Of a DNA stretch of 9,623 nucleotides, positions 1 to 6,947 are shown one piece after another (positions within the stretch are counted from its first letter, which is position 1; the number at the start of each line of letters is the position of its first letter). This stretch comes from Cyclobacteriaceae bacterium (lineage in GTDB: Bacteria > Bacteroidota > Bacteroidia > Cytophagales > Cyclobacteriaceae), in NCBI GenBank assembly GCA_029861825.1, contig JAOTYN010000131.1, forward strand, positions 1 through 9,623, read 5' to 3'. The notes beneath the pieces were generated by a model. That model saw only the letters and a list, made by a program, of their open reading frames with translations, did not search any database and was not told where the DNA came from. Made by a program: the position numbers and the translations under genes.

Positions 1-1357
1 CATTTTTTTGTGATATCAGTGCTGACTCAATCAACCAGTGGGCGTAGGATCTGCGTCCAAATCCCCCTCCCAGCCGGGTCATTTGTATATCAATATTCTC
101 TACTGGTATGCCAAGACGAGCGGATAATGCTTGTTCTGTCAGTTCCGGTTTTTGCAGTGGTCCCGCCAGTTCTGCCTTTCCATTCTTCACATCGGCGAAG
201 AAATTCATGGGTTCCATACAATTATGGGCCAAAAAAGGGGCGCAGTAAGTTCGATCAATGATTTTTGCGGCATTCTTGAAGGCCATATCCGGATCACCGT
301 CTTTTCGACGCACCGTGGCTGGTTTTGCAGCCATGGCAGCCATTTTATTAAGGTGATTGTCAGTACTCTCCAATCCGGCAGGTATAGTCAGCGTCTGCTT
401 GGTACTTCGGAAGAAGGTTCTTTCTTCTGTGTATGCTTCAAAGGGCTCCCATTGAATACGTAAAGCTTTCTTAGCATTCATTACCTCCCAAGTGGAACTG
501 CCCACAACCGCAACCACTTCCAGAAAGGTACAAGTATCAAAATGTTGTCTTTCAAAATCATCTTGCAACACCTTAATGGTGAAAACGTCCCTTATACCGG
601 GCATGCCCCTCACCTCCGTGTCGTCCATTGCCTTGAGCTTCATGCCAAAGGCCGGAGGATGCGTGATCATGGCAATCAGCATGCCTTCCTTTTTGATATC
701 AGACCCGAAAAGGGGTTCCCCGGTCACGATCTTTTTACCGTCGACATTCTTGCGAGAGGTTCCCACAATCTTGAAGTCTTTAATGTCTTTGAGCTGCACT
801 TCTTCAGGAATAGGAATACTGGCGGCTGCAGAGGCCATTTCACCATAGCCTGCCGATTTCCCGCTGCTTTTATGAAACAAGACACCTGCTTCTGTGGTGA
901 TTTCCCCAGTAGGCACATTCCATTCTTTGGCGGCGGTCTCCATGAGCATTTTTCGAGCAGTGGCTCCTGCCATGCGCAAGGCGTTCCATCCCTGCCGAAT
1001 GGCCTGACTACCTCCAATGAATTGCCGACTGTAAGACTCAGTATTCAATGGAGCCTGTTCTACCATGACGCTTTTCCAGTCGACATCCAGCTCTTCCGCC
1101 ACGATCATGGGCATGGAGGTTTTCACATTTTGTCCGCCTTCAGGATTGGGCGACATGATGGTTACCACGCCATTATCTCCAATTTTGATAAAAGCATTGA
1201 GGTCAAACCACTCTTCAGGTATGGATAATGTATCGGCTTGTTTGGTGTCGGCCGTGCATCCAGCCAGCCAGCTGAAGCTTAACATCAGCCCCCCTCCTGC
1301 TACCGCAGAAGTTTTGATGAATGATCGTCTGCCTACTTTAGTTTTTAGGCGTACCAT
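1..1357 (-). CDS. Molybdopterin-binding catalytic subunit, xanthine oxidase family (IorB type), second paralogue, C-terminus off the left edge
   Basis: This is the large molybdenum-cofactor subunit of a two-component hydroxylase or aldehyde oxidoreductase. I translated 452 codons from the ATG at 1355-1357 to the left edge with no stop or frameshift; the C-terminal ~300 residues lie outside the window. The leader has a twin-arginine motif (RRSFIK, residues 10-15) and then LAGC with Cys34, a lipobox, so Tat export and lipid anchoring are likely. Visible family motifs are MEPMNFF and the cofactor-binding GGGFGRRSY (430-438). The catalytic Glu region is not visible. It starts 7 bases after the stop of the upstream paralogue, so it is surely in the same operon. 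Over the first 34 residues it matches that paralogue at 26 positions by hand count, and it stays alignable throughout. The substrate cannot be told from sequence. Family assignment is firm; IorB naming is by analogy. Confidence 0.93.
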   Translation of the reverse strand, partial: MVRLKTKVGRRSFIKTSAVAGGGLMLSFSWLAGCTADTKQADTLSIPEEWFDLNAFIKIGDNGVVTIMSPNPEGGQNVKTSMPMIVAEELDVDWKSVMVEQAPLNTESYSRQFIGGSQAIRQGWNALRMAGATARKMLMETAAKEWNVPTGEITTEAGVLFHKSSGKSAGYGEMASAAASIPIPEEVQLKDIKDFKIVGTSRKNVDGKKIVTGEPLFGSDIKKEGMLIAMITHPPAFGMKLKAMDDTEVRGMPGIRDVFTIKVLQDDFERQHFDTCTFLEVVAVVGSSTWEVMNAKKALRIQWEPFEAYTEERTFFRSTKQTLTIPAGLESTDNHLNKMAAMAAKPATVRRKDGDPDMAFKNAAKIIDRTYCAPFLAHNCMEPMNFFADVKNGKAELAGPLQKPELTEQALSARLGIPVENIDIQMTRLGGGFGRRSYAHWLIESALISQKN

Positions 1358-1364
1358 ACACTTA

Positions 1365-3623
1365 CTATCCCAGAGTAATTCCTTCTCCCAGGAAGGGCTG
1401 ATTATAATGGCGCTTTCCGGTGCCTTTGTACAAGGCGTTGGCTACCGCTCCGAATATTGGCGGAAATGGCGGTTCGCCAAGTCCGGTGGGATCAATTTCA
1501 TTTTTGACAAAATGAACTTCGATGGATCTGGGAGCTTCATGGGCCCGTATCATACGGTACTTGTCAAAATTGCTTTTTTCAGGCACGCCATCCCTAAAGG
1601 TCATCTCACCGAAAAAAGCGTTTCCAATTCCGTCCACTATAGCTCCTTCGGCCATATTAGCAGCGGCATCAGGGTTTACCACAATACCGCAATCCAAAGC
1701 ACATGTGACGTTCTCTACTCTGGGTCTGCCGTTCTCCATTTTCATATCCAGCACATGCGCAGCGTAGCTGTTATGACAGAAATAAGCGGATACTCCCCTA
1801 CTGACGCCAGGCCGTTCCTGGCCCCAATTAGACTTTTCCCTAACCAATTCCAGCACGCCTGCATATCGATGCGCATCGTAGTCATTCTCTTCCCCAACCG
1901 GATCGTTCTTCGCCCTTTCAAGCAGTTGTAATCGGAACTCTATGGGATCTTTTCCGGCAGCTTCCGCAACTTCATCCAGGAATGACTGCTCGGCCCCAGC
2001 CAGGAAATTGGATCTAGGTGCCCGGAACGCTCCAATGGTAATGTTGGATTCAATGAACCACTCTTCGGCAAGGTAATGATCCACGGATCCTGCAGGAAAT
2101 CTATTGGCGCTTCTGCCTAATGGGCTTTCAGGGATGCCTCCAGCTCTCACATGGAATGCCATAAGCTTATCATTTTCATCCAACCCGGCACGATAGGTGG
2201 CCATGTAGGTGGGACGGTATATGCCAAAGGTCATATCATCCTCCCGGGTATACATAAGTTTAACGGGAGCGCCTACTTTTTGGGAGATCACGGCGGCTTC
2301 TACTAAATGATGACTGTAGGCCCGCCGGCCAAATCCACCTCCCATGCGGGTCATTTTAATGTCGATATTTTCCAGCGGCATACCCAAACGGGCCGATAAG
2401 GTCTTCTCGATAAACTCTGGAGCTTGCAAGGGCCCCGCGACTTCTGCTTTGTCCGACATCACGTGTGCAAAGAAGTTCATAGGCTCCATGGTATTGTGTG
2501 CCAGAAATGGAGCGGAATAGGTACGTTCGATCACTTTTGCAGCCTTTTTAAAAGCCTCTTCGGGGTTTCCGTCTTTTCGGAGAACCGTGCCCGGTTTGGC
2601 ATTCAATTCTTTCATCCGGGCCATGTGATCCAAAGAACTTTCCAAGCCTCCAGGCACATCTACGGTCACCTTGTTGCCAAATGCATCCATTTCGAAGGAA
2701 CGATGGTCAAATTGCTCCCATTCTACCCTTAGGGCTTTTTTGGCATTCAGCACTTCCCAGGTACTGTTCCCCACAATGGCCACTAACTCCGGAAAGGTAT
2801 TGGTATCAAAATAATTTTGCTGGTAATCGTCATTAAAAGTCTGGAATGAGAAAACATTCTTGATACCCGGTAAGGAACGAACTGATGCGTCATCGAAGGA
2901 CTTTAGTTTTAACCCAAATGCCGGTGGATGAACGATCATGGCAATCAACATGCCTTCTTTCTTCACGTCCACGCCGAATAACGGTTTGCCGGTTACAATC
3001 TCCAAGCCTTCAACATTCTTTCTCGAAGTACCGACAATTTTGAAGTCCTTCGGCTCCTTTAATTCAACCGCATCGGGCGGGGGGAGCTTGGCCGCCATAG
3101 AGGCCACTTCACCATATCCCATGGACTTTTCGCTGCTCTTGTGAAATATTAGCCCCGCATCGGTAGTAATCTCTTCCAACGACACCTGCCAGAGTTCGGC
3201 CGCAGCTTGTTTCAGTACATGGCGAGCTGTGGCTCCGGCCATCCTCAAGGTATTCCAACCCTGTCTGATGGATTGGCTTCCCCCTGATAATTGACGGGTG
3301 TAAAGGTCCGTATTGAAGGGCGCCATTTCCACAATCACTTGCTTCCAATCGGCATCAAGGTCCTCAGCCACGATCATGGGCATGGAGGTTTTGACACCTT
3401 GTCCGAATTCAGGGTTTGGGCACTTGATGGTAACTACACCATTTTCACCGATCTTAATGAATGCATTGAAATCAAACCACTCCTTGGGCATGGTCAAGGC
3501 CGCTTCTTTTCCCATAGGTTCGCAAGCAGCTAGCCAACTGAAACTGACCATCAACCCTCCCCCGGCAGCTGCAGAGGTTTTTAAAAATGAACGCCTTCCG
3601 ATTTTAGTTTTTATTAGTGTCAT
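1365..3623 (-). CDS. Molybdopterin-binding catalytic subunit, xanthine oxidase family (IorB type), complete
   Basis: A complete 752-residue catalytic subunit of an IorAB-type molybdenum hydroxylase, the family that oxidises N-heterocycles or aldehydes using water. The leader has RRSFLK (10-15), a hydrophobic stretch and LAAC (31-34), a Tat signal with lipobox Cys34. Conserved blocks in order are EP at 380-381 in the MEPMNFF block, the cofactor-binding GGGFGRR (428-434), GAFRAPRSN (531-539) and GLGEPPFPP (714-722), whose Glu717 fits the family's catalytic glutamate. All key residues are present, so the enzyme should be active. The ATG is preceded by AGGGGAG, an unusually good Shine-Dalgarno for this group though very close to the start. 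It lies 11 bases after the 2Fe-2S gene and 7 bases before a paralogue. No FAD subunit gene is nearby, so electrons probably go to a cytochrome or another envelope carrier (inference). Substrate unknown. Confidence 0.96.
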   Translation of the reverse strand: MTLIKTKIGRRSFLKTSAAAGGGLMVSFSWLAACEPMGKEAALTMPKEWFDFNAFIKIGENGVVTIKCPNPEFGQGVKTSMPMIVAEDLDADWKQVIVEMAPFNTDLYTRQLSGGSQSIRQGWNTLRMAGATARHVLKQAAAELWQVSLEEITTDAGLIFHKSSEKSMGYGEVASMAAKLPPPDAVELKEPKDFKIVGTSRKNVEGLEIVTGKPLFGVDVKKEGMLIAMIVHPPAFGLKLKSFDDASVRSLPGIKNVFSFQTFNDDYQQNYFDTNTFPELVAIVGNSTWEVLNAKKALRVEWEQFDHRSFEMDAFGNKVTVDVPGGLESSLDHMARMKELNAKPGTVLRKDGNPEEAFKKAAKVIERTYSAPFLAHNTMEPMNFFAHVMSDKAEVAGPLQAPEFIEKTLSARLGMPLENIDIKMTRMGGGFGRRAYSHHLVEAAVISQKVGAPVKLMYTREDDMTFGIYRPTYMATYRAGLDENDKLMAFHVRAGGIPESPLGRSANRFPAGSVDHYLAEEWFIESNITIGAFRAPRSNFLAGAEQSFLDEVAEAAGKDPIEFRLQLLERAKNDPVGEENDYDAHRYAGVLELVREKSNWGQERPGVSRGVSAYFCHNSYAAHVLDMKMENGRPRVENVTCALDCGIVVNPDAAANMAEGAIVDGIGNAFFGEMTFRDGVPEKSNFDKYRMIRAHEAPRSIEVHFVKNEIDPTGLGEPPFPPIFGAVANALYKGTGKRHYNQPFLGEGITLG

Positions 3624-3632
3624 GCTCCCCTA
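3624..3632 (-). promoter_or_regulatory. Strong Shine-Dalgarno for the complete catalytic subunit
   Basis: Read on the minus strand, TAGGGGAGC lies directly before the ATG at 3623, between the stop of the 2Fe-2S gene and the start codon. The core AGGGGAG leaves only about one base of spacing. Other genes in the window show no such site, which suggests deliberate strong translation of the large subunit or re-initiation after the upstream stop. Confidence 0.55.
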
Positions 3633-3634
3633 TT

Positions 3635-4090
3635 TTAAAGTTTTGCGGCTGTTTTAATGGCTTCTTTAATCCTTAAATAGGTTCCACATCGGCATATATT
3701 ACCGCTCATGGCTGATTCGATCTGTTCGTCGCTGGGATTGGGACTTGACTTCAGCAAAGCTGCTGCGGACATGATCTGTCCGGCTTGACAATACCCACAC
3801 TGCGGTACATCATGCTGCAACCAGGCTTTTTGTACCGGGTGATCGCCTTGCTCCGATAGTCCTTCAATAGTGATAACCTCATTATTCCCCACTGCCGAAA
3901 CCGGCAACTGGCAAGAACGGGTGGCTACTCCATTGACGTGAATGGTGCATGAACCGCAAAGTGCAATACCACAACCATATTTTGTTCCAGGTAGATCCAG
4001 GTGATCTCTCAATACCCAAAGCAAGGGAGTATTGGGATCGACATCGATCTGACGTGGTTCTGCGTTAACATTTAGATTGAAAATGGCCAT
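3635..4090 (-). CDS. 2Fe-2S subunit of xanthine-oxidase-family enzyme (IorA/CoxS type)
   Basis: This 151-residue protein is the electron-transfer subunit that carries two [2Fe-2S] clusters for the molybdenum subunits encoded downstream. The plant-ferredoxin-like N-terminal domain has Cys40, Cys45, Cys48 and Cys60 (CGIALCGSC then a lone Cys). The helical C-terminal domain has Cys98 and Cys101 (CGYCQAGQ) plus Cys133 and Cys135 (ICRCGTY). All eight ligands are present and the length is normal for the family. It has no signal peptide, as is usual for this subunit; export would be by riding with the Tat-signal-bearing large subunit (known for the family, inferred here). It is the first gene of the minus-strand operon. 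The start is fixed by the family N-terminus. No clear ribosome binding site is seen; the leader is A-rich. Confidence 0.96.
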   Translation of the reverse strand: MAIFNLNVNAEPRQIDVDPNTPLLWVLRDHLDLPGTKYGCGIALCGSCTIHVNGVATRSCQLPVSAVGNNEVITIEGLSEQGDHPVQKAWLQHDVPQCGYCQAGQIMSAAALLKSSPNPSDEQIESAMSGNICRCGTYLRIKEAIKTAAKL

Positions 4091-4115
4091 TTTGACTAAC
4101 TTTTTTTTTGACTAA
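4090..4115. repeat. Short direct repeat just upstream of the 2Fe-2S gene
   Basis: On the plus strand TTTTGACTAA occurs at 4090-4099 and again at 4106-4115, separated by a run of T. On the coding (minus) strand this is TTAGTCAAAA twice, the second copy touching the start codon. It could be an operator-like pair, or a slippage duplication in an A/T run. No regulator is known for it. Confidence 0.4.
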
Positions 4116-4507
4116 AAGATCCTTCTATTCTTCATATCTAAAATTATTAAAAAATTTTAAATAATAATCTTCGGATTTCTAACAGGAAGCAAAGTTCAGT
4201 TTTGATTCTCAAAAGCATTCAACTTATTGGCAAATAGGAAGCACAGGCGATATAACCAACGAACGCATGAGTCACACACTTTTATCACCCGTTTAGGTCC
4301 TCTTATAATACTAAGATGCCACAAGAGAGTATCCATCCCACCCTAATGGAAACATCCCTTTTCCACTTCTTTTGAGTCCCTCCCCTCCTCCTAAGCTATT
4401 AACTTAATGCTATAGACATTGTATAACACTCGTGTGTAATCAAAGCCAGGGACGCCCATAGCGAACAGTATCATTGTTTGCTTAAGGTTTAAATATCAGA
4501 CTGAAGT
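4116..4507. other. Intergenic region without a gene
   Basis: About 390 bases lie between the 3' end of the plug lipoprotein gene and the start of the molybdenum-enzyme operon, both on the minus strand. I find no open frame with protein-like character on either strand and no tRNA-like structure. The part nearest the operon (about 4140-4170) is almost pure A/T with an imperfect inverted arrangement of ATTATT and AATAAT, so the operon promoter probably lies here. However, no good TTTG/TAnnTTTG pair could be fitted. No clear intrinsic terminator for the upstream lipoprotein gene is visible. Confidence 0.6.
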
Positions 4508-4918
4508 TTATTTGGTTTTAATCTCGATTACCCCGTTTCCTCCTCTTGAGCCATATTTTCCAGATCTGGCGGCAGAAATGACACTTATGGATCTTACCTG
4601 GTTTACATCAATACCACTGACACTGGTATACCCTCGACCCACTGCCAGACCATCTACTACAAACAGCGGTTCACTACTGCCAGCGATGGACCTTCCACCG
4701 CCTAGAACGCGGATTTCCGGATTACTGTCGGGCCCGGTGACCCGAAGGTGTGACTCTTTCCTCAACATCTGCAGAATGTTGGTATAGCCATAACTTATTT
4801 CTGTCTCTTTTACAGGACTGGTTTCGGTACTGGTTTTGGTACTGGTGCACCCGAACTGTGCACTGGTAAAAATCAAAAATAAGAAACAGACTATCGGAAT
4901 TATCTGAGCGGACTTCAT
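4508..4918 (-). CDS. Small lipoprotein consisting of a TonB-receptor plug-like domain (SusC/RagA style)
   Basis: A 136-residue protein with a charged-then-hydrophobic leader ending in QFGC (Cys24), read as a lipoprotein signal with a non-classical lipobox. A Thr/Ser-rich linker follows (25-40). Residues from about 45 to 136 match the plug domain at the N-terminus of SusC-type TonB-dependent receptors: the Leu-rich start, PEIRVLGG (67-74), EPLFVVDG (83-90), the IDVNQVRSISVI block (103-114) and YGSRGGNGVIEIKTK at the extreme C-terminus. No beta-barrel follows; the frame ends right after the plug and the next 417 bases have no gene. Stand-alone plug lipoproteins do occur in Bacteroidota, but their role is unclear. 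A surface or periplasmic partner of a receptor is possible (inference). The gene is divergent from the sugar porter, and its 5' end is duplicated at 6948-7120. Confidence 0.85.
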   Translation of the reverse strand: MKSAQIIPIVCFLFLIFTSAQFGCTSTKTSTETSPVKETEISYGYTNILQMLRKESHLRVTGPDSNPEIRVLGGGRSIAGSSEPLFVVDGLAVGRGYTSVSGIDVNQVRSISVISAARSGKYGSRGGNGVIEIKTK

Positions 4919-4972
4919 AGCTATACTTTTATGGGATGTTATCTACAATTTACTATAAAATTTAATTACAAA
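4788..4972 (-). repeat. Direct repeat copy 1: 5' end and upstream region of the plug lipoprotein gene
   Basis: This stretch is alignable to 6948-7120 in the same orientation. It covers the first ~44 codons of the intact lipoprotein gene plus 54 bases upstream, ending at a shared AATTACAAA. Differences from copy 2 are scattered substitutions, one extra C here (the lipobox Cys codon), one T fewer upstream of the ATG, and about 12 bases extra in the Thr/Ser repeat. The conserved upstream part begins with TTTG on the minus strand and probably holds the promoter. Only an imperfect, short-spaced TAnnTTTG-like match is seen. Confidence 0.9.
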
Positions 4973-5314
4973 TCGATTGCTGTTTGACTAATTTACCATG
5001 AATCCATAATATTTTGGATCGTGAGATTCTCCCCTGATCATTTATAATTGATATTATAGCCTCCCCCAACTATTAACCCCCGACACTGCGGTCGGGGCAG
5101 GCCCTTACCTCCTCCAAGCCTGCCTGCCGGCAGGCAGGGCTATTTGACATAACACAGGACATTATTAACATAAGTTAAGTCACTGTGCTCAGAGGGAAAT
5201 CCCTATACCCTGGTCGGCCTGGCGAGTATATTCCCCTCCCGCTGCTGTATTTCGATTTCTTGGCCGCTTGTGGTAGCCTTTTTATTCTGCTGGTTTAATA
5301 AATAAAGCAATTAA
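4973..5314. other. Divergent intergenic region without a recognised gene
   Basis: This is the gene-free stretch between the divergent plug lipoprotein and sugar porter genes. It contains the GC-rich hairpin cluster listed separately (5077-5138). A second part at about 5180-5285 is richer in G/C than its surroundings. There the minus strand has two overlapping frames open for roughly 30-40 codons without a good start, possibly the remnant of a lost gene. I could not recognise any family in it. Confidence 0.5.
5077..5138. repeat. GC-rich hairpin cluster / REP-like palindromic element
   Basis: Two structures lie close together in AT-rich DNA. CCCCGAC (5078-5084) pairs with GTCGGGG (5091-5097) around a 6-base loop. 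CCTGCCTGCCGGCAGGCAGG (5119-5138) is a perfect 20-base palindrome. In addition GGCAGGC at 5096-5102 can pair with GCCTGCC at 5118-5124, which would compete with both. The position between two divergent genes argues against a terminator and for a dispersed repetitive extragenic element. Copy number elsewhere in the genome is unknown. Confidence 0.6.
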
Positions 5315-5345
5315 TTTGCTTGACAGCATTTATAATATAATTTTT
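5315..5345 (+). promoter_or_regulatory. Bacteroidota-type promoter for the sugar porter
   Basis: TTTG at 5315-5318 is followed after exactly 19 bases by TAATTTTT at 5338-5345. This matches the Bacteroidota housekeeping consensus TTTG-N19-TAnnTTTG with one mismatch at the last base. It would start transcription near 5352 and leave a leader of about 80 bases before the ATG at 5431. A TTGACA and a TATAAT also lie inside it, but only five bases apart, so they do not form a classic sigma-70 promoter. An AAGCAA/TTGCTT inverted repeat overlaps the TTTG element. Confidence 0.6.
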
Positions 5346-5394
5346 ACTTCCTTTAGAAAAGCGGCAACCCATATCAATTCATTCTACAGTCAAT

Positions 5395-5411
5395 GGCTAA
5401 TGGAATTAGCC
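5395..5411 (+). promoter_or_regulatory. Perfect hairpin in the sugar porter leader
   Basis: GGCTAAT, GGA, ATTAGCC form a perfect 7-bp stem with a 3-base loop, ending 19 bases before the start codon. At DNA level it could be an operator half-site pair; in the mRNA it would sit just outside the ribosome footprint and could modulate initiation. No Shine-Dalgarno is seen between it and the ATG. Function is inferred only from position. Confidence 0.45.
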
Positions 5412-5430
5412 CTGTTAACCTTCTTACCAA

Positions 5431-6906
5431 ATGAATAACCAACATCAAGAAATAAGTAAAGAATCAGGGAGTTACAATTTACCCAAGGTGATATTCATGG
5501 CTTTTGTTGCAGCTATAGGTGGGTTTTTGTTCGGTTTTGACAGTGGTGTAATAAATGGCACGGTGGATGCTTTACAAAGTGCCTTTAATTCTGATGCTGC
5601 AGGTACGGGATTTAATGTGGCCTCGGTGCTCCTCGGATGTAGTGTTGGGGCATTCTTTGCCGGTACATTAGCTGACAAGTTCGGAAGAAAGCCTATGATG
5701 TTGACCACAGGCCTGGTTTTTATTATTAGTGCATGGGGTTCCGGTATTTCTGAAGGTTCATTTGAGTTTGTTATTTATCGATTGATTGGTGGACTGGCTG
5801 TAGGTGCTGCCAGTGTACTGGCACCCGCCTATATCGCTGAAATTGCCCCCTCGAAAATCAGAGGCCGACTGGCCACATTACAACAATTCATGATTGTAAT
5901 CGGTCTGTTTACGGCATTTATGAGCAATTACTGGCTTGTTGGCCTTTCCGGAGGTGCTGAAGAGGTCCTTTGGATGGGTTATCAAACCTGGTCCTGGATG
6001 TTCTGGGTGGAAATGATCCCGGCAGCGATATTCGTAATGGTGCTGATTTTCATCCCGGAATCACCAAGGTATTTAGTTGCGGCCAATCAACCAGAAAAAG
6101 CGCTTAAAGTACTGACCAGCATTACCAATGCCATAGGAGCCGCAGCGAAAGTGGCCGATATAAAATCGACGGTAAGAACAGGTAGCAGACCCAGGCTGAA
6201 TGATATTATCAGTAAATACACGGGCAAAATTCACCCGTTAGTTTGGGTGGGTATGGGACTGGCCATACTGCAGCAATTTACTGGTATTAATGTGATTTTT
6301 TATTATGGTGCTACGCTCTGGCAGGCAGCAGGATTTACGGAAGCGGACGCCTTACTAACCAATGTTATTAGCGGCAGCATTAATATACTTTTCACTATAG
6401 TGGCCATCATCCTGGTGGACATGGTAGGAAGAAAACCTTTGCTGTTGGTGGGTGCCATCGGGCAGGCCTTAATGCTGGGGGTACTGGCATATCTTTTCGG
6501 TACAGCCACCGTGGATAGTGCGAATAATCTTATTTTGGAAGGTAAGAATGGCACCTATGCCTTAGTAGCTGCTAATGCTTACATTGCTTTTTTTGCCGCC
6601 ACATGGGGTCCGGTAATGTGGGTTATGCTGGGAGAGATGTTTCCAAATCAATACAGAGGAGCGGCCCTGGCGGTAGCCGGATTAGCCCAATGGGCTTCTA
6701 ACTTCACCATTACCATGACCTTCCCCATCATGCTAAGGTATTTGGGACTAGGAGTGTCCTATGGAGTTTATGCGCTTTTCGGATTCGTAGCCTATTTCTT
6801 TGTTAAAGCAATGGTAAAAGAAACCAAAGGCAGAACCCTGGAAGACATATCCCGCGAGCAGGACGAGGAAGAGAGAAAGCATGCTGAACTGACCAGCAAG
6901 CCCTAA
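5431..6906 (+). CDS. MFS sugar porter, XylE/GLUT-like sugar:H+ symporter
   Basis: A 491-residue inner-membrane transporter of the Major Facilitator sugar porter family, with twelve predicted hydrophobic segments. Signature motifs occur in order: GFLFGFDSGVINGTV in TM1, DKFGRKP (82-88), RLIGGLAVG (117-125), PESPRYL (209-215), QQFTGIN (281-287), GRKP (333-336), WGPVMWVMLGEMFPNQYRG (392-410) and KETKGRTL near the C-terminus. By recalled comparison with E. coli XylE, sugar-contacting positions are kept: Gln152, Gln281, Gln282, Asn287, Trp392, Gln420 and Trp421. So are the proton-coupling pair Asp37 and Arg117. A monosaccharide such as xylose or glucose is the likely cargo, taken up with protons; the exact sugar cannot be decided. 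It stands alone with no sugar kinase or isomerase beside it. The start follows a ~80-base leader with a hairpin. The gene is bracketed by direct repeats of the plug lipoprotein gene. Confidence 0.95.
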   Translation: MNNQHQEISKESGSYNLPKVIFMAFVAAIGGFLFGFDSGVINGTVDALQSAFNSDAAGTGFNVASVLLGCSVGAFFAGTLADKFGRKPMMLTTGLVFIISAWGSGISEGSFEFVIYRLIGGLAVGAASVLAPAYIAEIAPSKIRGRLATLQQFMIVIGLFTAFMSNYWLVGLSGGAEEVLWMGYQTWSWMFWVEMIPAAIFVMVLIFIPESPRYLVAANQPEKALKVLTSITNAIGAAAKVADIKSTVRTGSRPRLNDIISKYTGKIHPLVWVGMGLAILQQFTGINVIFYYGATLWQAAGFTEADALLTNVISGSINILFTIVAIILVDMVGRKPLLLVGAIGQALMLGVLAYLFGTATVDSANNLILEGKNGTYALVAANAYIAFFAATWGPVMWVMLGEMFPNQYRGAALAVAGLAQWASNFTITMTFPIMLRYLGLGVSYGVYALFGFVAYFFVKAMVKETKGRTLEDISREQDEEERKHAELTSKP

Positions 6907-6947
6907 GCAGGTTTGTTTTTATAAATTCAATCCAGCACAGTCCGCAC

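Noticed and set aside
724..1017. A 97-codon minus-strand frame inside the left-edge catalytic subunit
   Set aside because: It is in a different frame from the continuous 452-codon translation that aligns with the paralogue throughout; out-of-frame shadow.
542..1931. Long plus-strand open frames opposite the molybdenum catalytic subunits
   Set aside because: They lie antisense to well-supported coding sequence with all family motifs, and their translations show no recognisable domain; they are shadows of the minus-strand genes.
4116..4507. Possible small RNA or tRNA gene in the gene-free stretch
   Set aside because: No cloverleaf, no strong long stem and no promoter-terminator pair could be found by eye.
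5320..5336. TTGACA and TATAAT as a classic sigma-70 promoter
   Set aside because: The two hexamers are only five bases apart; the TTFG-style Bacteroidota pair (TTTG, N19, TAATTTTT) fits far better.
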